From Rhodobacterales bacterium (GTDB taxonomy: Bacteria; Pseudomonadota; Alphaproteobacteria; Rhodobacterales; Rhodobacteraceae): a stretch of 64,000 nucleotides of DNA. The position numbers were made by a program, and so were the translations under genes. The stretch is taken from the NCBI GenBank assembly GCA_002748285.1, contig PDSA01000013.1, positions 1-64,000 of the forward strand, in the 5' to 3' direction. Every line of letters begins with the position of its first letter. Position 1 is the first letter of the stretch. Below are positions 5,340 to 14,993 of this stretch, in pieces. The notes beneath the pieces are model-generated. The model worked only from the letters and a program-made list of their open reading frames with translations. It ran no database searches and was not told where the DNA came from.

Positions 5340-7943
5340 TCAGGCGGTGCCTCCATCCCCCTTGTTTTTCGCGGTTTTCCGGGGGGCGGTTTTCTTGGCC
5401 GCTGGTTTTTTACGCGCGGCCGGCTTTTTCTTGGGCGCGGCTTTGCGCTTGCCTTTGGTGGCCTTGGCGATGATCAGTTCGACCGCCTGTTCCATGGTCA
5501 CATCCTCTGGTTCCACCTCTTTGGGCAGGGTGGCGTTGATCTTGCCCCATTTCACATAGGGGCCATAGCGCCCATTCATCACATTGACCGGCCCGCCCTC
5601 ATCGGGATGCTCGCCCAGCTCTTTGAGCGGCTTGGCCGCCACACGCCCGCGCCCGCCGCCATTGGCACGCTTTTCGGCGATCAGTTCGACCGCGCGGTTC
5701 ATGCCCAAGGTAAAGACCTCTTCCACATCCGAGATATTGGCATAAAGCTTGAATTCCTTACCTGCCTCATCCACCGTGGTGTGCATGACATAAGGCCCGT
5801 AGCGGCCCAGATTGGTATGCACCAGCCCCCCATCGGGATGCTCGCCGATCAGCCGGGGCAGGCTGAGCAGGGTCAGGGCTTTTTCAAGCGTCATATCCTC
5901 GGGCTTCCAGCCCTTTGGCAGGCTGGCGCGGGGCGGTTTCTTGACCTCCTCGGTTGGCTCGCCGCGCTGCACATAGGGGCCAAACCGCCCGGAACGCAGC
6001 GAAATTTCATCGCCATCATCAATGCCCAGCACCCGGTCGCCATTTTCGCTCTCGCCGCCAATCGGGCGGGTATAGCGGCATTCCGGGTAGTTGCCACAGC
6101 CCACGAACCCGCCGGATTTCGAGGTTTTCAGATGCAGCTTGCCGGTGCCACAGAGCGGACAGATACGCGGATCAGAGCCATCCTCGCGCGGGGGATACAG
6201 CGTTGGGGCCAGCACGTCATCCAGCGTGTCCAGCACTTCGGAAATCCGCAATTCGCTGATTTCGGCAATCGCGGCAGAGAAATCTTTCCAGAATCGCTGC
6301 AACAGGTTCTTGTAATCGCGCTGCCCGGCGGACACATCGTCCAGCTCTTCTTCCAGATCGGCGGTGAATTCGTAGCCGACATATTGCTGAAAATAATTCA
6401 GCAGGAACACCGTGACCATGCGCCCCTTATCCTCAGGGAACAGCCGGTTCTTTTCCTTGCGGACATATTCGCGATCCTGAATCGTGGTGATCACCGAAGC
6501 GTAGGTGGAGGGGCGTCCGATCCCCAGCTCTTCCATGCGTTTGACCAGCGTGGCTTCGGTAAAGCGGGGCGGAGGCTGGGTGAAATGCTGCTCGGGCGCG
6601 ATGCTGTTCTTGTCCAGCCGATCGCCCTGGGCCAGCTGCGGCAGGCGCTTGTCGGATTCATCGCTGCTGCGATCATCGCGGCCCTCTTCATAAACTTTCA
6701 GGAAGCCTTCGAACAACACCACCTGCCCCGTGGCCCGCAGCACCACCTGCCCATCATCCGAGCCCAGATCAACAGTGGTGCGCTCCAGCCTGGCCTGCTC
6801 CATCTGGCTGGCCAGAGTGCGCTTCCAGATCAGATCGTAGAGCTTGCGCTGATCCGCCGCCAACCGCGACAGTTTGGATGCATCCACGGACATATCGGTG
6901 GGGCGGATACATTCATGCGCTTCCTGAGCGTTCTTGGCCTTGTTTTTATACATGCGCGGGCTGGAGGGCACGAACTCCTTGCCATAGCGGTTGCCGATTT
7001 CCTCACGCGCGGCCATCACGGCCTCGGGGGCCATGTCGATGCCGTCGGTTCGCATATAGGTGATGTAGCCGGCCTCATACAGACGCTGGGCGGTGCTCAT
7101 GGTCTGGCGGGCGCCAAAGCCGAATTTGCGGCTGGCCTCCTGTTGCAGGGTCGAGGTCATGAACGGAGCCGAAGGGTTGCGATTGGCCGGTTTGGCCTCG
7201 ACCTTTTGCACGCTCAGATCGCGGCTGCTGATCGCTTGTGCGGCCATTTCGGCGGCGGTGGCGTTTTCCAGATCGAACTTGTCCAGCTTGTTGCCGGCCA
7301 GATGGGTCAGACGGGCCTCAAACGCCTGACCGCGCGGGCTGTTCAGGCTGGCCTTGACGCTCCAGTATTCACGAGGATTGAAGGCTTCGATCTCCATCTC
7401 GCGCTCGACGATCAGTCGCAAGCACACCGATTGCACCCGGCCGGCGGATTTGGCCCCGGGCAGTTTGCGCCACAGCACCGGAGACAGATTGAACCCCACC
7501 AGATAATCCAGCGCCCGGCGGGCCAGATAGGCCTCGACCAGCGGCATATCCACCTGACGCGGAGATTTCATCGCCTCGGTGATGGCGCTTTTGGTGATGG
7601 CGTTGAACACCACCCGGCTGACCGGAGTGTCTTTTTTCAGGGTCCGGCGCTTGCGCAGCGCCTCTTGCAGATGCCAGCTGATCGCCTCACCCTCGCGATC
7701 GGGGTCAGTGGCCAGAATCAGTTCGTTGTCGTCTTGCAGCGCATCGGCGATGGCTTTGACATGCTTGCGGGAATCATAGCTGACCTCCCATTTCATGGCA
7801 AAATCATGATCGGTGTCGACCGAACCATCCTTGGGCGGCAAATCCCGCACATGCCCGTAAGAGGCCAGCACAGTATAGTCATCCCCCAGATATTTATTGA
7901 TCGTTTTTGCTTTGGCCGGGGATTCTACGACGACAACGGGCAT
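5340..7943 (-). CDS. topA: DNA topoisomerase I
   Basis: Type IA topoisomerase that relaxes negative supercoils. In the 867-residue protein: TOPRIM domain at 1-120 (VVVESPAKAKTINKYLG; acidic triad in ATDPDREGEA), active-site Tyr296 in GYITYMRTDG, one four-cysteine zinc finger around residue 590 (CPLCGTG...CGNYPEC) and further C-terminal repeat domains (GRYGPYV motifs). The final ~40 residues are a Lys/Ala/Pro-rich basic tail typical of alphaproteobacterial TopA. Length is normal. Monocistronic, starting at the ATG at 7943. Confidence 0.98.
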   Translation of the reverse strand: MPVVVVESPAKAKTINKYLGDDYTVLASYGHVRDLPPKDGSVDTDHDFAMKWEVSYDSRKHVKAIADALQDDNELILATDPDREGEAISWHLQEALRKRRTLKKDTPVSRVVFNAITKSAITEAMKSPRQVDMPLVEAYLARRALDYLVGFNLSPVLWRKLPGAKSAGRVQSVCLRLIVEREMEIEAFNPREYWSVKASLNSPRGQAFEARLTHLAGNKLDKFDLENATAAEMAAQAISSRDLSVQKVEAKPANRNPSAPFMTSTLQQEASRKFGFGARQTMSTAQRLYEAGYITYMRTDGIDMAPEAVMAAREEIGNRYGKEFVPSSPRMYKNKAKNAQEAHECIRPTDMSVDASKLSRLAADQRKLYDLIWKRTLASQMEQARLERTTVDLGSDDGQVVLRATGQVVLFEGFLKVYEEGRDDRSSDESDKRLPQLAQGDRLDKNSIAPEQHFTQPPPRFTEATLVKRMEELGIGRPSTYASVITTIQDREYVRKEKNRLFPEDKGRMVTVFLLNYFQQYVGYEFTADLEEELDDVSAGQRDYKNLLQRFWKDFSAAIAEISELRISEVLDTLDDVLAPTLYPPREDGSDPRICPLCGTGKLHLKTSKSGGFVGCGNYPECRYTRPIGGESENGDRVLGIDDGDEISLRSGRFGPYVQRGEPTEEVKKPPRASLPKGWKPEDMTLEKALTLLSLPRLIGEHPDGGLVHTNLGRYGPYVMHTTVDEAGKEFKLYANISDVEEVFTLGMNRAVELIAEKRANGGGRGRVAAKPLKELGEHPDEGGPVNVMNGRYGPYVKWGKINATLPKEVEPEDVTMEQAVELIIAKATKGKRKAAPKKKPAARKKPAAKKTAPRKTAKNKGDGGTA

Positions 7944-8168
7944 GAATTTCCTCTCGAAATTTTACAAATCTTTTAGCGGCGAAAAAGAGAGGGGATTTGC
8001 CTGAATGTCAATGGGGCATGAAAAACGGGGCTGCTCTGCGATGGGGAATGGGGCTGGGATGGGCGTTTTGATCAGATCACAGGCGGCATTTCATACACCC
8101 AGAGTTCGAAAAACCGCAATAGGTGGGGAAATCTGAAAAAACGATACGCAAGGCATCCGTTACCCCGC
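7944..8168. other. Intergenic region, topA promoter side
   Basis: A 225-bp gap between the start of topA and the stop of the phosphopantetheinyl transferase gene. It should contain the topA promoter; I see no clear hairpin terminator, repeat or small gene. Confidence 0.4.
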
Positions 8169-8873
8169 TCAGGCGGGAACAGCCAGCCAGGTTAGAACGT
8201 GGTCGGGGTCTGATCTGTGGTGGATCTCAAATATCTGGCCCGCCCGATAGTCACCGTTTAGATCATCCAGCAGGGTCAGGCGTAGGGTTTGCGGCCCCGG
8301 CAGGGCGCTCAGCCTGGCGGCGTCAAAGCCGAAAAAGCGCTGAACATTTGGGTAGAGCGCTTTGAACAGGGTCTCTTTGGCCGAGAACGCCAACGTAGCC
8401 AGATGGTCGGGCCGGGGCGTGTTGGCGATCAGGGCGCGTTCGGGGGCATCCAGCACCCTTTCGCGGATCGCTTGCAATGAGGCTCCGCTGGCGATTTTTT
8501 CCACATCAACGCCCAGAGTCTGCCCGGTATTGCCGCTCAACACACACACCACCCACCCGCGGCTGTGGCTGATCGCGCCGCATTGATCCCCCGGCCAGAT
8601 TGGGGCGCGGTTTTCACCGATGACGATCGTGTCCTGGGCCACGCCCAGCATCTGTTGCGCGGTTTTGATCAACAGCCGGCCGGCCAGAAAATCAACCTTG
8701 CGCGGCACGGCGGCGGTTTTCAGATGCGGTGGGAAAAAGATGCCAGCGTCCTGAAAGAGCTGATCAGAATACAACCCGTGATTGACCCGAGCCTGCAGTA
8801 ATGTGACGCCGTTTATCCCGGACTCCATTTGGTTCAGATCAAAGAGGAAGTCGTTTGTCGTTTGTCGTGCCAT
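8169..8873 (-). CDS. 4'-phosphopantetheinyl transferase, EntD/Sfp type
   Basis: Transfers phosphopantetheine from CoA to carrier domains of secondary-metabolite synthases. Seen in the 234-residue product: the family signatures GVDVEKI (Mg-binding Asp/Glu) and FSAKETLFKALYP, plus PIWP and SHSRGWV upstream, as in EntD. I chose the ATG at 8873; a GTG at 8900 is an alternative and is separated from it by an 8-G run (8890-8897). No carrier protein or synthase gene is adjacent, so the target is elsewhere on the chromosome. Confidence 0.88.
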   Translation of the reverse strand: MARQTTNDFLFDLNQMESGINGVTLLQARVNHGLYSDQLFQDAGIFFPPHLKTAAVPRKVDFLAGRLLIKTAQQMLGVAQDTIVIGENRAPIWPGDQCGAISHSRGWVVCVLSGNTGQTLGVDVEKIASGASLQAIRERVLDAPERALIANTPRPDHLATLAFSAKETLFKALYPNVQRFFGFDAARLSALPGPQTLRLTLLDDLNGDYRAGQIFEIHHRSDPDHVLTWLAVPA

Positions 8874-9033
8874 GGCGCAGCTCGTTTCAGGGGGGGGCAC
8901 ATTTCATGGCGCATCAATATATGCCCTCATTTTAATCTTATTTGTGCCATATTTCCGGGGTTCTACTGGCAGTCTGTAAATCGTAGGCCGCCCGGTGGCA
9001 AACTGTAAATAGAACCATGCGAGGTCGATTCAT

Positions 9034-11661
9034 ATGCCGAACTATACATTAGACTGGAGCAATGCGGGGGCCAACGGGACTTACGCAACCGGTTCAGGTA
9101 ATGTTGAAATCACCAGCACAACCAATGCTTCGGGGCGCACGGCAAGTGTCGGTGTTAATGGCAACCCGTCAACCGAGGCCCTTTGGGTCAGCAGCCTGCG
9201 TGAACCTGTCAGCACGACCATTACCTTTGAGTCTCCGGTCACAAATCTGAATTTTGAGCTGTTTGATGTGGATTCAAATGGCAGTGGCTGGGATGACCGG
9301 ATCACGGTTATTGCAATGGATGCGGATGGCAATCAGGTGCCAATCACGGTTTCTGATCTGGACGGTTTGCACTCCGTTGCGAACGGCAACGTCATCAATG
9401 CCGATGGCAATGCGTCCGGCGGGGTTGAAACCACGGGCGCAGATGATTCCGTTACGGTCGATATTGCCGGCCCGATCACCAGCCTAACCATTATTTTTGA
9501 CAATGGCGAGAGCGCGCAAAACACGGGCATAATTGGTTTAAGCGACATCAGCTACGATCTGCCCCCTGACTATATCGTTGAAGGCACCAGCGGCGATGAT
9601 GTGATCGACGCCAGCTATACCGGTGATCCCGAAGGCGATATGGTCGATAACAATGACGCCGAGGATGGATCAAACGATGATGTGATCCAGGCCGGGGCCG
9701 GCAATGATCAGATTATTGCAGGGCAAGGCAATGACACGATTTACGGCGGTGATGGAGATGACACCATTAACGCCGGAGATGGCGATGACACCATCCATGG
9801 CGGCGCGGGGGTCGATACGGTCGAGGCCGGGGCCGGCAATGATACCTTTTACGGTGGTGACGGCAATGACTGGATCAATGGCGATTACGGTGATGACATT
9901 CTCTATGGCGGAGCCGGAGATGACTATCTGCGGGGCAGCTATGGCAATGACACCATCTATAGCGGCGAAGGTGATGACTATCTCTGGGGCGGCTGGGGGG
10001 ATGATACCTTTATCATCGAAAACGGTTTTGGCAATGATACGATCGACGCCGAGGATCAGGACCAGACCAACGGCGACACCCTTGATCTGAGCGCCGTCAC
10101 CGATGATCTGACCATTGACCTGACCAATGGCGCAACCGGCCATGGCAGCTTTAGCGATGGCACCAGCACCTCGACCTATACCGCGATTGAGCATATCATT
10201 TTATCGGGCGGAAAAGATACTCTGGTGATGGCCGATGGTTCGGGCAATGACACGGTGAGGGATTTTACCGGCCCCACCGATAATGGCGATGGCAGCTTTA
10301 CCGGCCATGATATGCTGGATGTCACCAATCTGACCAATGATGGCGGCACCACGCCGGTTGATGTGCATGATGTGGTGGTCAGTGATGATGGCAGCGGCAA
10401 TGCGGTTCTCACCTTTCCCGGTGGCGAAACCCTGACCTTGATCGGGGTGGCTCCGGCTGATTTGTCCACGCCGGCGTCGCTGGTGGCGATTGGCATTCCG
10501 CCGGGCTCGGATGGGATTGTCAGCGGCACTTCCGGCGATGATTTCATCAATAATGGCTATGCCGGCGACAATGACGGAGACTCCATCGACCATGGCGATG
10601 CCGTGCTGCCCGGAGAAACCGGCGATGATGACATCGTGCAGGCCGGTGACGGCAATGATACGGTCTACTCCGGCCAGGGCAATGACGAAGTCCACGGCGG
10701 CACCGGCGATGATACTGTGTTCGGCGGCACCGGAAATGATGAGATTTTCGGCGAGGGCGGTTACGACGAGCTGTATGGCGAAGATGGTGACGACACCATC
10801 AGCGGCGGCGCGGGCGATGATACCATCACCGGCGGGGCCGGGGCGGATACGCTCAGCGGTGGCGATGGCGCGGACGGTTTTCTGGGCGGCACGGCCGGCG
10901 ATGTGATCGATGGTGGCGAAGGCGGCATCGACAATGACACGCTCGATCTGACCGGTGCCGGGCCGCTGCATATTATCTATGACCCCAACAACCCGGAAAA
11001 CGGCACAGTCGAATTCCGCGATGATCAGGGCAATGTCACCGGCACGATGACATTTGAGAACATCGAAAATGTGATCCCCTGTTTCACGCCGGGCACTCTG
11101 ATCGCCACGGCGAATGGCCAGCGCCAGGTTGAAGAGCTGCGCCCCGGTGACAGAGTCATCACCCGCGATAATGGCATTCAGGAAATCTGTTGGGCGGGTA
11201 GCAGACGTCTGAGCGGGCAAGATCTGTGGAAACAACGCACGCATCGCCCAATTCTGGTGCCAAAAGGGGCGCTGGGCAACAACATGCCGGAACGTGATAT
11301 GCTGGTCAGCCCCAACCACCGCTTTCTGGTGGCCAATGAGCGCACGTCGCTGCTGCTGGGCGAGGCCGAGGTCTTTGTCGCCGCCAAGCATCTCTTGAAC
11401 CGCGAGGGTGTGCAACGGGTTGACAGCAAAGGGGTGGATTACATCCATTGCATGTTTGAACAGCACGAGGTTGTGCTATCGGATGGCTGCTGGACTGAAA
11501 GCTTCCAGCCCGGCAACCAGTCGCTGCAGGGGGTGGATAAGGCGCAGCGCTCGGAAATCTTCAGTCTGTTCCCCGAATTGCAGAATTCAGAGGGTCTGGC
11601 CGCCTATAAAACATCGCGTATCACGCTGAAACCCCACGAAGCGCAGCTGGTTGTGGGGTAG
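9034..11661 (+). CDS. RTX calcium-binding secreted protein with Hint domain
   Basis: An 875-residue acidic, secreted protein. Residues 1-180 form a beta-rich N-terminal domain without a Sec signal. About 190-330 and 500-630 hold tandem nonapeptide RTX repeats of the form GGxGNDxIx that bind calcium. At residue 683 a Hint (Hedgehog/intein) domain starts with CFTPGTLIATANG and continues with VEELRPGDRV and SPNHRFL (conserved His). Such proteins leave the cell by type I secretion and are widespread in roseobacters. The Hint Cys could drive self-cleavage or cross-linking, but a terminal intein Asn/Cys is not obvious. Monocistronic; no type I exporter is nearby. Confidence 0.9.
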   Translation: MPNYTLDWSNAGANGTYATGSGNVEITSTTNASGRTASVGVNGNPSTEALWVSSLREPVSTTITFESPVTNLNFELFDVDSNGSGWDDRITVIAMDADGNQVPITVSDLDGLHSVANGNVINADGNASGGVETTGADDSVTVDIAGPITSLTIIFDNGESAQNTGIIGLSDISYDLPPDYIVEGTSGDDVIDASYTGDPEGDMVDNNDAEDGSNDDVIQAGAGNDQIIAGQGNDTIYGGDGDDTINAGDGDDTIHGGAGVDTVEAGAGNDTFYGGDGNDWINGDYGDDILYGGAGDDYLRGSYGNDTIYSGEGDDYLWGGWGDDTFIIENGFGNDTIDAEDQDQTNGDTLDLSAVTDDLTIDLTNGATGHGSFSDGTSTSTYTAIEHIILSGGKDTLVMADGSGNDTVRDFTGPTDNGDGSFTGHDMLDVTNLTNDGGTTPVDVHDVVVSDDGSGNAVLTFPGGETLTLIGVAPADLSTPASLVAIGIPPGSDGIVSGTSGDDFINNGYAGDNDGDSIDHGDAVLPGETGDDDIVQAGDGNDTVYSGQGNDEVHGGTGDDTVFGGTGNDEIFGEGGYDELYGEDGDDTISGGAGDDTITGGAGADTLSGGDGADGFLGGTAGDVIDGGEGGIDNDTLDLTGAGPLHIIYDPNNPENGTVEFRDDQGNVTGTMTFENIENVIPCFTPGTLIATANGQRQVEELRPGDRVITRDNGIQEICWAGSRRLSGQDLWKQRTHRPILVPKGALGNNMPERDMLVSPNHRFLVANERTSLLLGEAEVFVAAKHLLNREGVQRVDSKGVDYIHCMFEQHEVVLSDGCWTESFQPGNQSLQGVDKAQRSEIFSLFPELQNSEGLAAYKTSRITLKPHEAQLVVG

Positions 11662-11843
11662 GTGGAAAGAGAGATCGGGCCAAGCGCGACTCCGTTTGGC
11701 CACCCTTCTGCCCCCACAGCCTTGCCTGCGAGCATGGGCACTGACCGGGGGCAGGCCGGTTTCAGGATGGCGATGCCGACAGGCGGACCTGCGTTTGGCA
11801 GAGGCCTTGCCCCATCAAACCAGTCCTGCCAGATGAGGGCGCT

Positions 11844-12853
11844 TCAGCCCTGCTCTGGCGGCTGCTCGCCCCAATTCTGATCCTGCATTTCGCGCAACCG
11901 CGAGGCGGTGCGTTCGAATTCAAATGCGCCGTCCCCTTCCAGATAGAGCTGCTCCGGCCCCGCCGCCGCGCTGCAAATCAGCTTGACTCCGGCCTCGTAA
12001 AGCGCATCGACCAGGGTGACAAAGCGCTTGGCTTCGTTGAAATTGTCCCGCCCCAGCAGCGGGATATCCTCAAGGATCACAACCCGCGCCGCGCCCGCCA
12101 GCGCCAGATAATCTTGATCCGCAAGGTCAGAGACTGGCTCTGCCCCCCACTTAGATCTTGCCAAATCTGGTCAATCTGGGCACGGGCCTCAGCGTCAACC
12201 GGAGTGAAATAAACCGGCGATCCGGCCAGACGATCCTGCCGATAATCGGTGGGGCTGACCATTTCATGCACCACCATTTCCGCTTTGATCTGCTCGATAA
12301 AGGGCAAGAACAACTGCCGGTTCAGCCCGTCTTTGTAGAGGTCATCCGGCACCCGGTTCGAAGTGGTCACAATCACCACCCCGGCGGCAAACAGCGCCTC
12401 GAACAACCGCCCGACAATCATCGCATCGGTGATGTCGGTGATCTGCATTTCGTCAAACGCCAGCAGCCGCACCTTGCGGGCCACATCGGCGGCGACCGGC
12501 GCAATCGCATCCGTCACCCCGCCCTTGCGGGCCTCATGCATGGCGCTGTGGATTTCCTGCATGAAGGCATGGAAATGCACCCGGCGTTTTTCCGGGAAAT
12601 TGAGGCTGTCGACGAACAGATCCATCAGCATGGATTTGCCACGCCCCACGCCGCCCCATAGGTAAAGCCCCTGCGGCACTTCTTCGGGTTTGTGAAACAG
12701 CCCCCCCAGAATGCCGCGTTTCTTGCCCTTCTGGCCATGCAGATGCTGGCGGATGTCCTCAAAGAGCGGCAACACCAGTTCCTGAGCCGGATCGGCGTTC
12801 AATTCGCCCGCAGCAACCTTGCGGCGATAGATTTCCTGAATGGAGTCGACCAT
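11844..12853 (-). pseudogene. zapE: zapE (AFG1-type ATPase), broken by internal deletion and frameshift
   Basis: Cell-division ATPase of the AFG1/ZapE family. The 5' part is intact: Walker A GGVGRGKSMLM, Walker B LLAFDEMQITD and TTSNRVPDDLYKDGL. After SQSLTLR (near 12130) the frame is wrong and runs to a stop at 12077, while the family's C-terminal part (DYLALAGAARVVILEDIPLL, NEAKRFVTLVDALYEAGVKL, FEFERTASRL) continues in another frame to 11844. By comparison with E. coli ZapE about 30 residues normally separate these two blocks and are absent here. So a deletion of roughly 90 bases, not a multiple of three, has joined them. Assembly error is possible. Confidence 0.85.
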
Positions 12854-12925
12854 ATCACACCCCTGAAGATCGGAAAAAAATGGCACTGCCCGCGCCCCTC
12901 GCGTGATAGGCCCGGGCAGCTGCGC

Positions 12926-13948
12926 TTATTTCTGGCTGAGGATACGGTTTGCGTAGACCTCGGCAATCTGCACCGCATTCAGCGCCGCGCCTTTGCGCAG
13001 ATTGTCCGACACGCACCACAGATTCAGCCCGTTTTCCACCGTGCTGTCCTGACGGATGCGCGAAATGAAAGTGGCAAAATCGCCCACACATTCCACCGGC
13101 GAGACATAGCCGCCATCCTCGCGCTTATCAATCACCATGATACCCGGTGCCTGACGCAGGATGTCACGGGCTTCGTCTTCGTCGAGGAAGTCTTCGAACT
13201 CGATATTGATGGCCTCGGAGTGGCCGACAAACACCGGCACCCGCACGCAGGTTGCGGTGACCTTGATCGCCGGATCAACAATCTTTTTGGTCTCGGCCAC
13301 CATTTTCCATTCTTCCTTGGTGGTGCCGTCCTCCATGAACACGTCGATATGCGGGATCACGTTGAAGGCAATCTGCTTGGTGAATTTCTGCGGCGCGACC
13401 TCCTGACCCGGCACATAGATGCCCTTGGTCTGGTTCCACAGCTCATCCACAGCCTCTTTGCCGCCGCCGGACACCGACTGATAGGTCGATACCACAACCC
13501 GCTTGATTTTGGCCCGGTCATGCAGCGGTTTCAGCGCCACCACCATTTGCGCGGTCGAGCAATTCGGGTTGGCGATGATCATCTTGTTCTTGTAGCCCTC
13601 AATCGCATCGGCGTTGACCTCGGGCACGATCAGAGGGATCTCGGGGTCGTAACGATAGAGCGACGAATTGTCGATCACCAGACAACCGGCCTTGGCGGCG
13701 ATGGGCGCGTATTTTTTGGTGGCTTCTGAGCCCACGGCGAACAGCGCAATATCCCAACCGGTGAAATCGAACGTATCCAGATCCTCGGTTTTCAGGGTTG
13801 TGTCGCCAAAGCTGACTTCGGTGCCCAAAGACCGGCGCGATGCCAGCACGGCAATCTTGGCCACGTCGAATTTGCGCTCGTCCAGAATATTCAGCATTTC
13901 GCGGCCCACATTCCCGGTGGCCCCCACGACGACGACATTATAGCCCAT
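12926..13948 (-). CDS. asd: Aspartate-semialdehyde dehydrogenase
   Basis: Reduces aspartyl phosphate to aspartate semialdehyde for lysine, threonine and methionine synthesis. The 340-residue protein has the N-terminal Rossmann motif VVGATGNVGREML, the catalytic Cys130 in NPNCSTAQM, the SVSGGGKEAV block and the conserved RVPVFVGHSEAI with its His. Length is normal. I use the ATG at 13948 (MGYNVVVVG), which has AAAGGAG upstream; the longer frame to 14068 adds an unconserved tail. It precedes the broken zapE on the same strand. Confidence 0.97.
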   Translation of the reverse strand: MGYNVVVVGATGNVGREMLNILDERKFDVAKIAVLASRRSLGTEVSFGDTTLKTEDLDTFDFTGWDIALFAVGSEATKKYAPIAAKAGCLVIDNSSLYRYDPEIPLIVPEVNADAIEGYKNKMIIANPNCSTAQMVVALKPLHDRAKIKRVVVSTYQSVSGGGKEAVDELWNQTKGIYVPGQEVAPQKFTKQIAFNVIPHIDVFMEDGTTKEEWKMVAETKKIVDPAIKVTATCVRVPVFVGHSEAINIEFEDFLDEDEARDILRQAPGIMVIDKREDGGYVSPVECVGDFATFISRIRQDSTVENGLNLWCVSDNLRKGAALNAVQIAEVYANRILSQK

Positions 13949-14139
13949 AAGTTGGGTCTCCTTTTGCGGTGTTCTTTTGTTTAACCGGATCGCTGATAGC
14001 GCAGTCGCGGATATAGAGCAATCATCAATGCGGCCTGAAACAGTGCGCGGCAGGGGAAAATCAATCACTTTTCAACCTGCCCGCCAGCGCCTATAGATAC
14101 GGTGTAGGACAACGCAGTTAGGGGCAATGGGGACATAGA

Positions 14140-14952
14140 ATGGCGCATATCATCGTCGTTGGAAATGAAAAGGGCGGGTCGGGAAAGTCGACCACCGCGA
14201 TGCATGTGGCAACCGCTCTGGCGCGGATGGGGCATAACGTCGGGGCGCTGGATCTGGATTTGCGCCAGCGTAGCTTGGGCCGTTATGTGGAAAACCGGCG
14301 GCTGTTTTGCAAACGCCATGACCTTGATCTGCCCCGTCTGGATTTCCACGACCTGCCCGAGATCGACCGCGCCAAGCTCCCCCCCGGGGAAAATGTCTAC
14401 GATCATCGCCTGTCTGCCGCAGTGGCCACGCTGGAGCCCGATAGCGATTTCATCGTGATCGACTGCCCCGGCTCGCATACCCGGCTGTCGCAGGTGGCGC
14501 ATTCGCTGGCCGATACGCTGATCACGCCGCTCAATGACAGCTTTGTCGATTTTGATCTGCTGGCTTATATTGACCCTGAAACGCAGGAAATTCTGGGCCC
14601 GTCGGTTTATGCCGAGATGGTCTGGAATGCGCGTCAGCTGCGGGCGCAGGCCGGGTTGCCGCCGATGGATTGGGTGGTGGTGCGCAACCGGCTGGCGGCG
14701 CAGCGGATGCATAACAAGGAAAAGATGCAGCGTGCGATTGCGGCTTTGGCCAAGCGGATCGGGTTTCGCACCGCGCCCGGTTTTGGCGATCGGGTGATTT
14801 TCCGCGAATTGTTCCCACGCGGGCTAACCCTGCTGGATTTGAAAGACATTGGGGTCAAGGGGCAGATGAACATCTCAAACGTCGCCGCCCGGCAGGAGTT
14901 GCGCGAGTTGATCAAAGCGCTCGACCTACCCGGCGTCGAGGTGGATTTTTAG
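14140..14952 (+). CDS. mipZ: MipZ, division-plane positioning ATPase
   Basis: ParA-family ATPase that forms a polar gradient and inhibits FtsZ assembly, replacing Min in many alphaproteobacteria. In 270 residues: deviant Walker A GNEKGGSGKSTTAMH (residues 8-22), LDLDLRQRSLGRY switch region, Walker B FIVIDCPGSHTRLS, and the MipZ-specific C-terminal half with WVVVRNRL and FRELFPRGLTLLDL. Divergent from asd. Length and motifs are complete. Confidence 0.95.
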   Translation: MAHIIVVGNEKGGSGKSTTAMHVATALARMGHNVGALDLDLRQRSLGRYVENRRLFCKRHDLDLPRLDFHDLPEIDRAKLPPGENVYDHRLSAAVATLEPDSDFIVIDCPGSHTRLSQVAHSLADTLITPLNDSFVDFDLLAYIDPETQEILGPSVYAEMVWNARQLRAQAGLPPMDWVVVRNRLAAQRMHNKEKMQRAIAALAKRIGFRTAPGFGDRVIFRELFPRGLTLLDLKDIGVKGQMNISNVAARQELRELIKALDLPGVEVDF

Positions 14953-14993
14953 CCCTTCCCTTCGCCCTTTGTGACGGGCGCCCTGATGACAGC

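Noticed and set aside
5319..7976. 885-codon plus-strand frame opposite topA
   Set aside because: It is the antisense shadow of topA; the product lacks any family motif and its composition (His/Gln/Ile rich) is that of reverse-complemented GC-rich coding sequence.
9690..10920. Repetitive DNA resembling a tandem repeat or CRISPR
   Set aside because: The periodicity is the 27-bp coding pattern of RTX nonapeptides; units are variable and there are no spacers.
9670..11466. Long minus-strand frames opposite the RTX gene
   Set aside because: Low-complexity Ile/Ala/Val repeats generated by the antisense of Gly/Asp RTX repeats.
11662..11843. Plus-strand frame after the RTX gene
   Set aside because: Biased composition without motif; treated as spacer.
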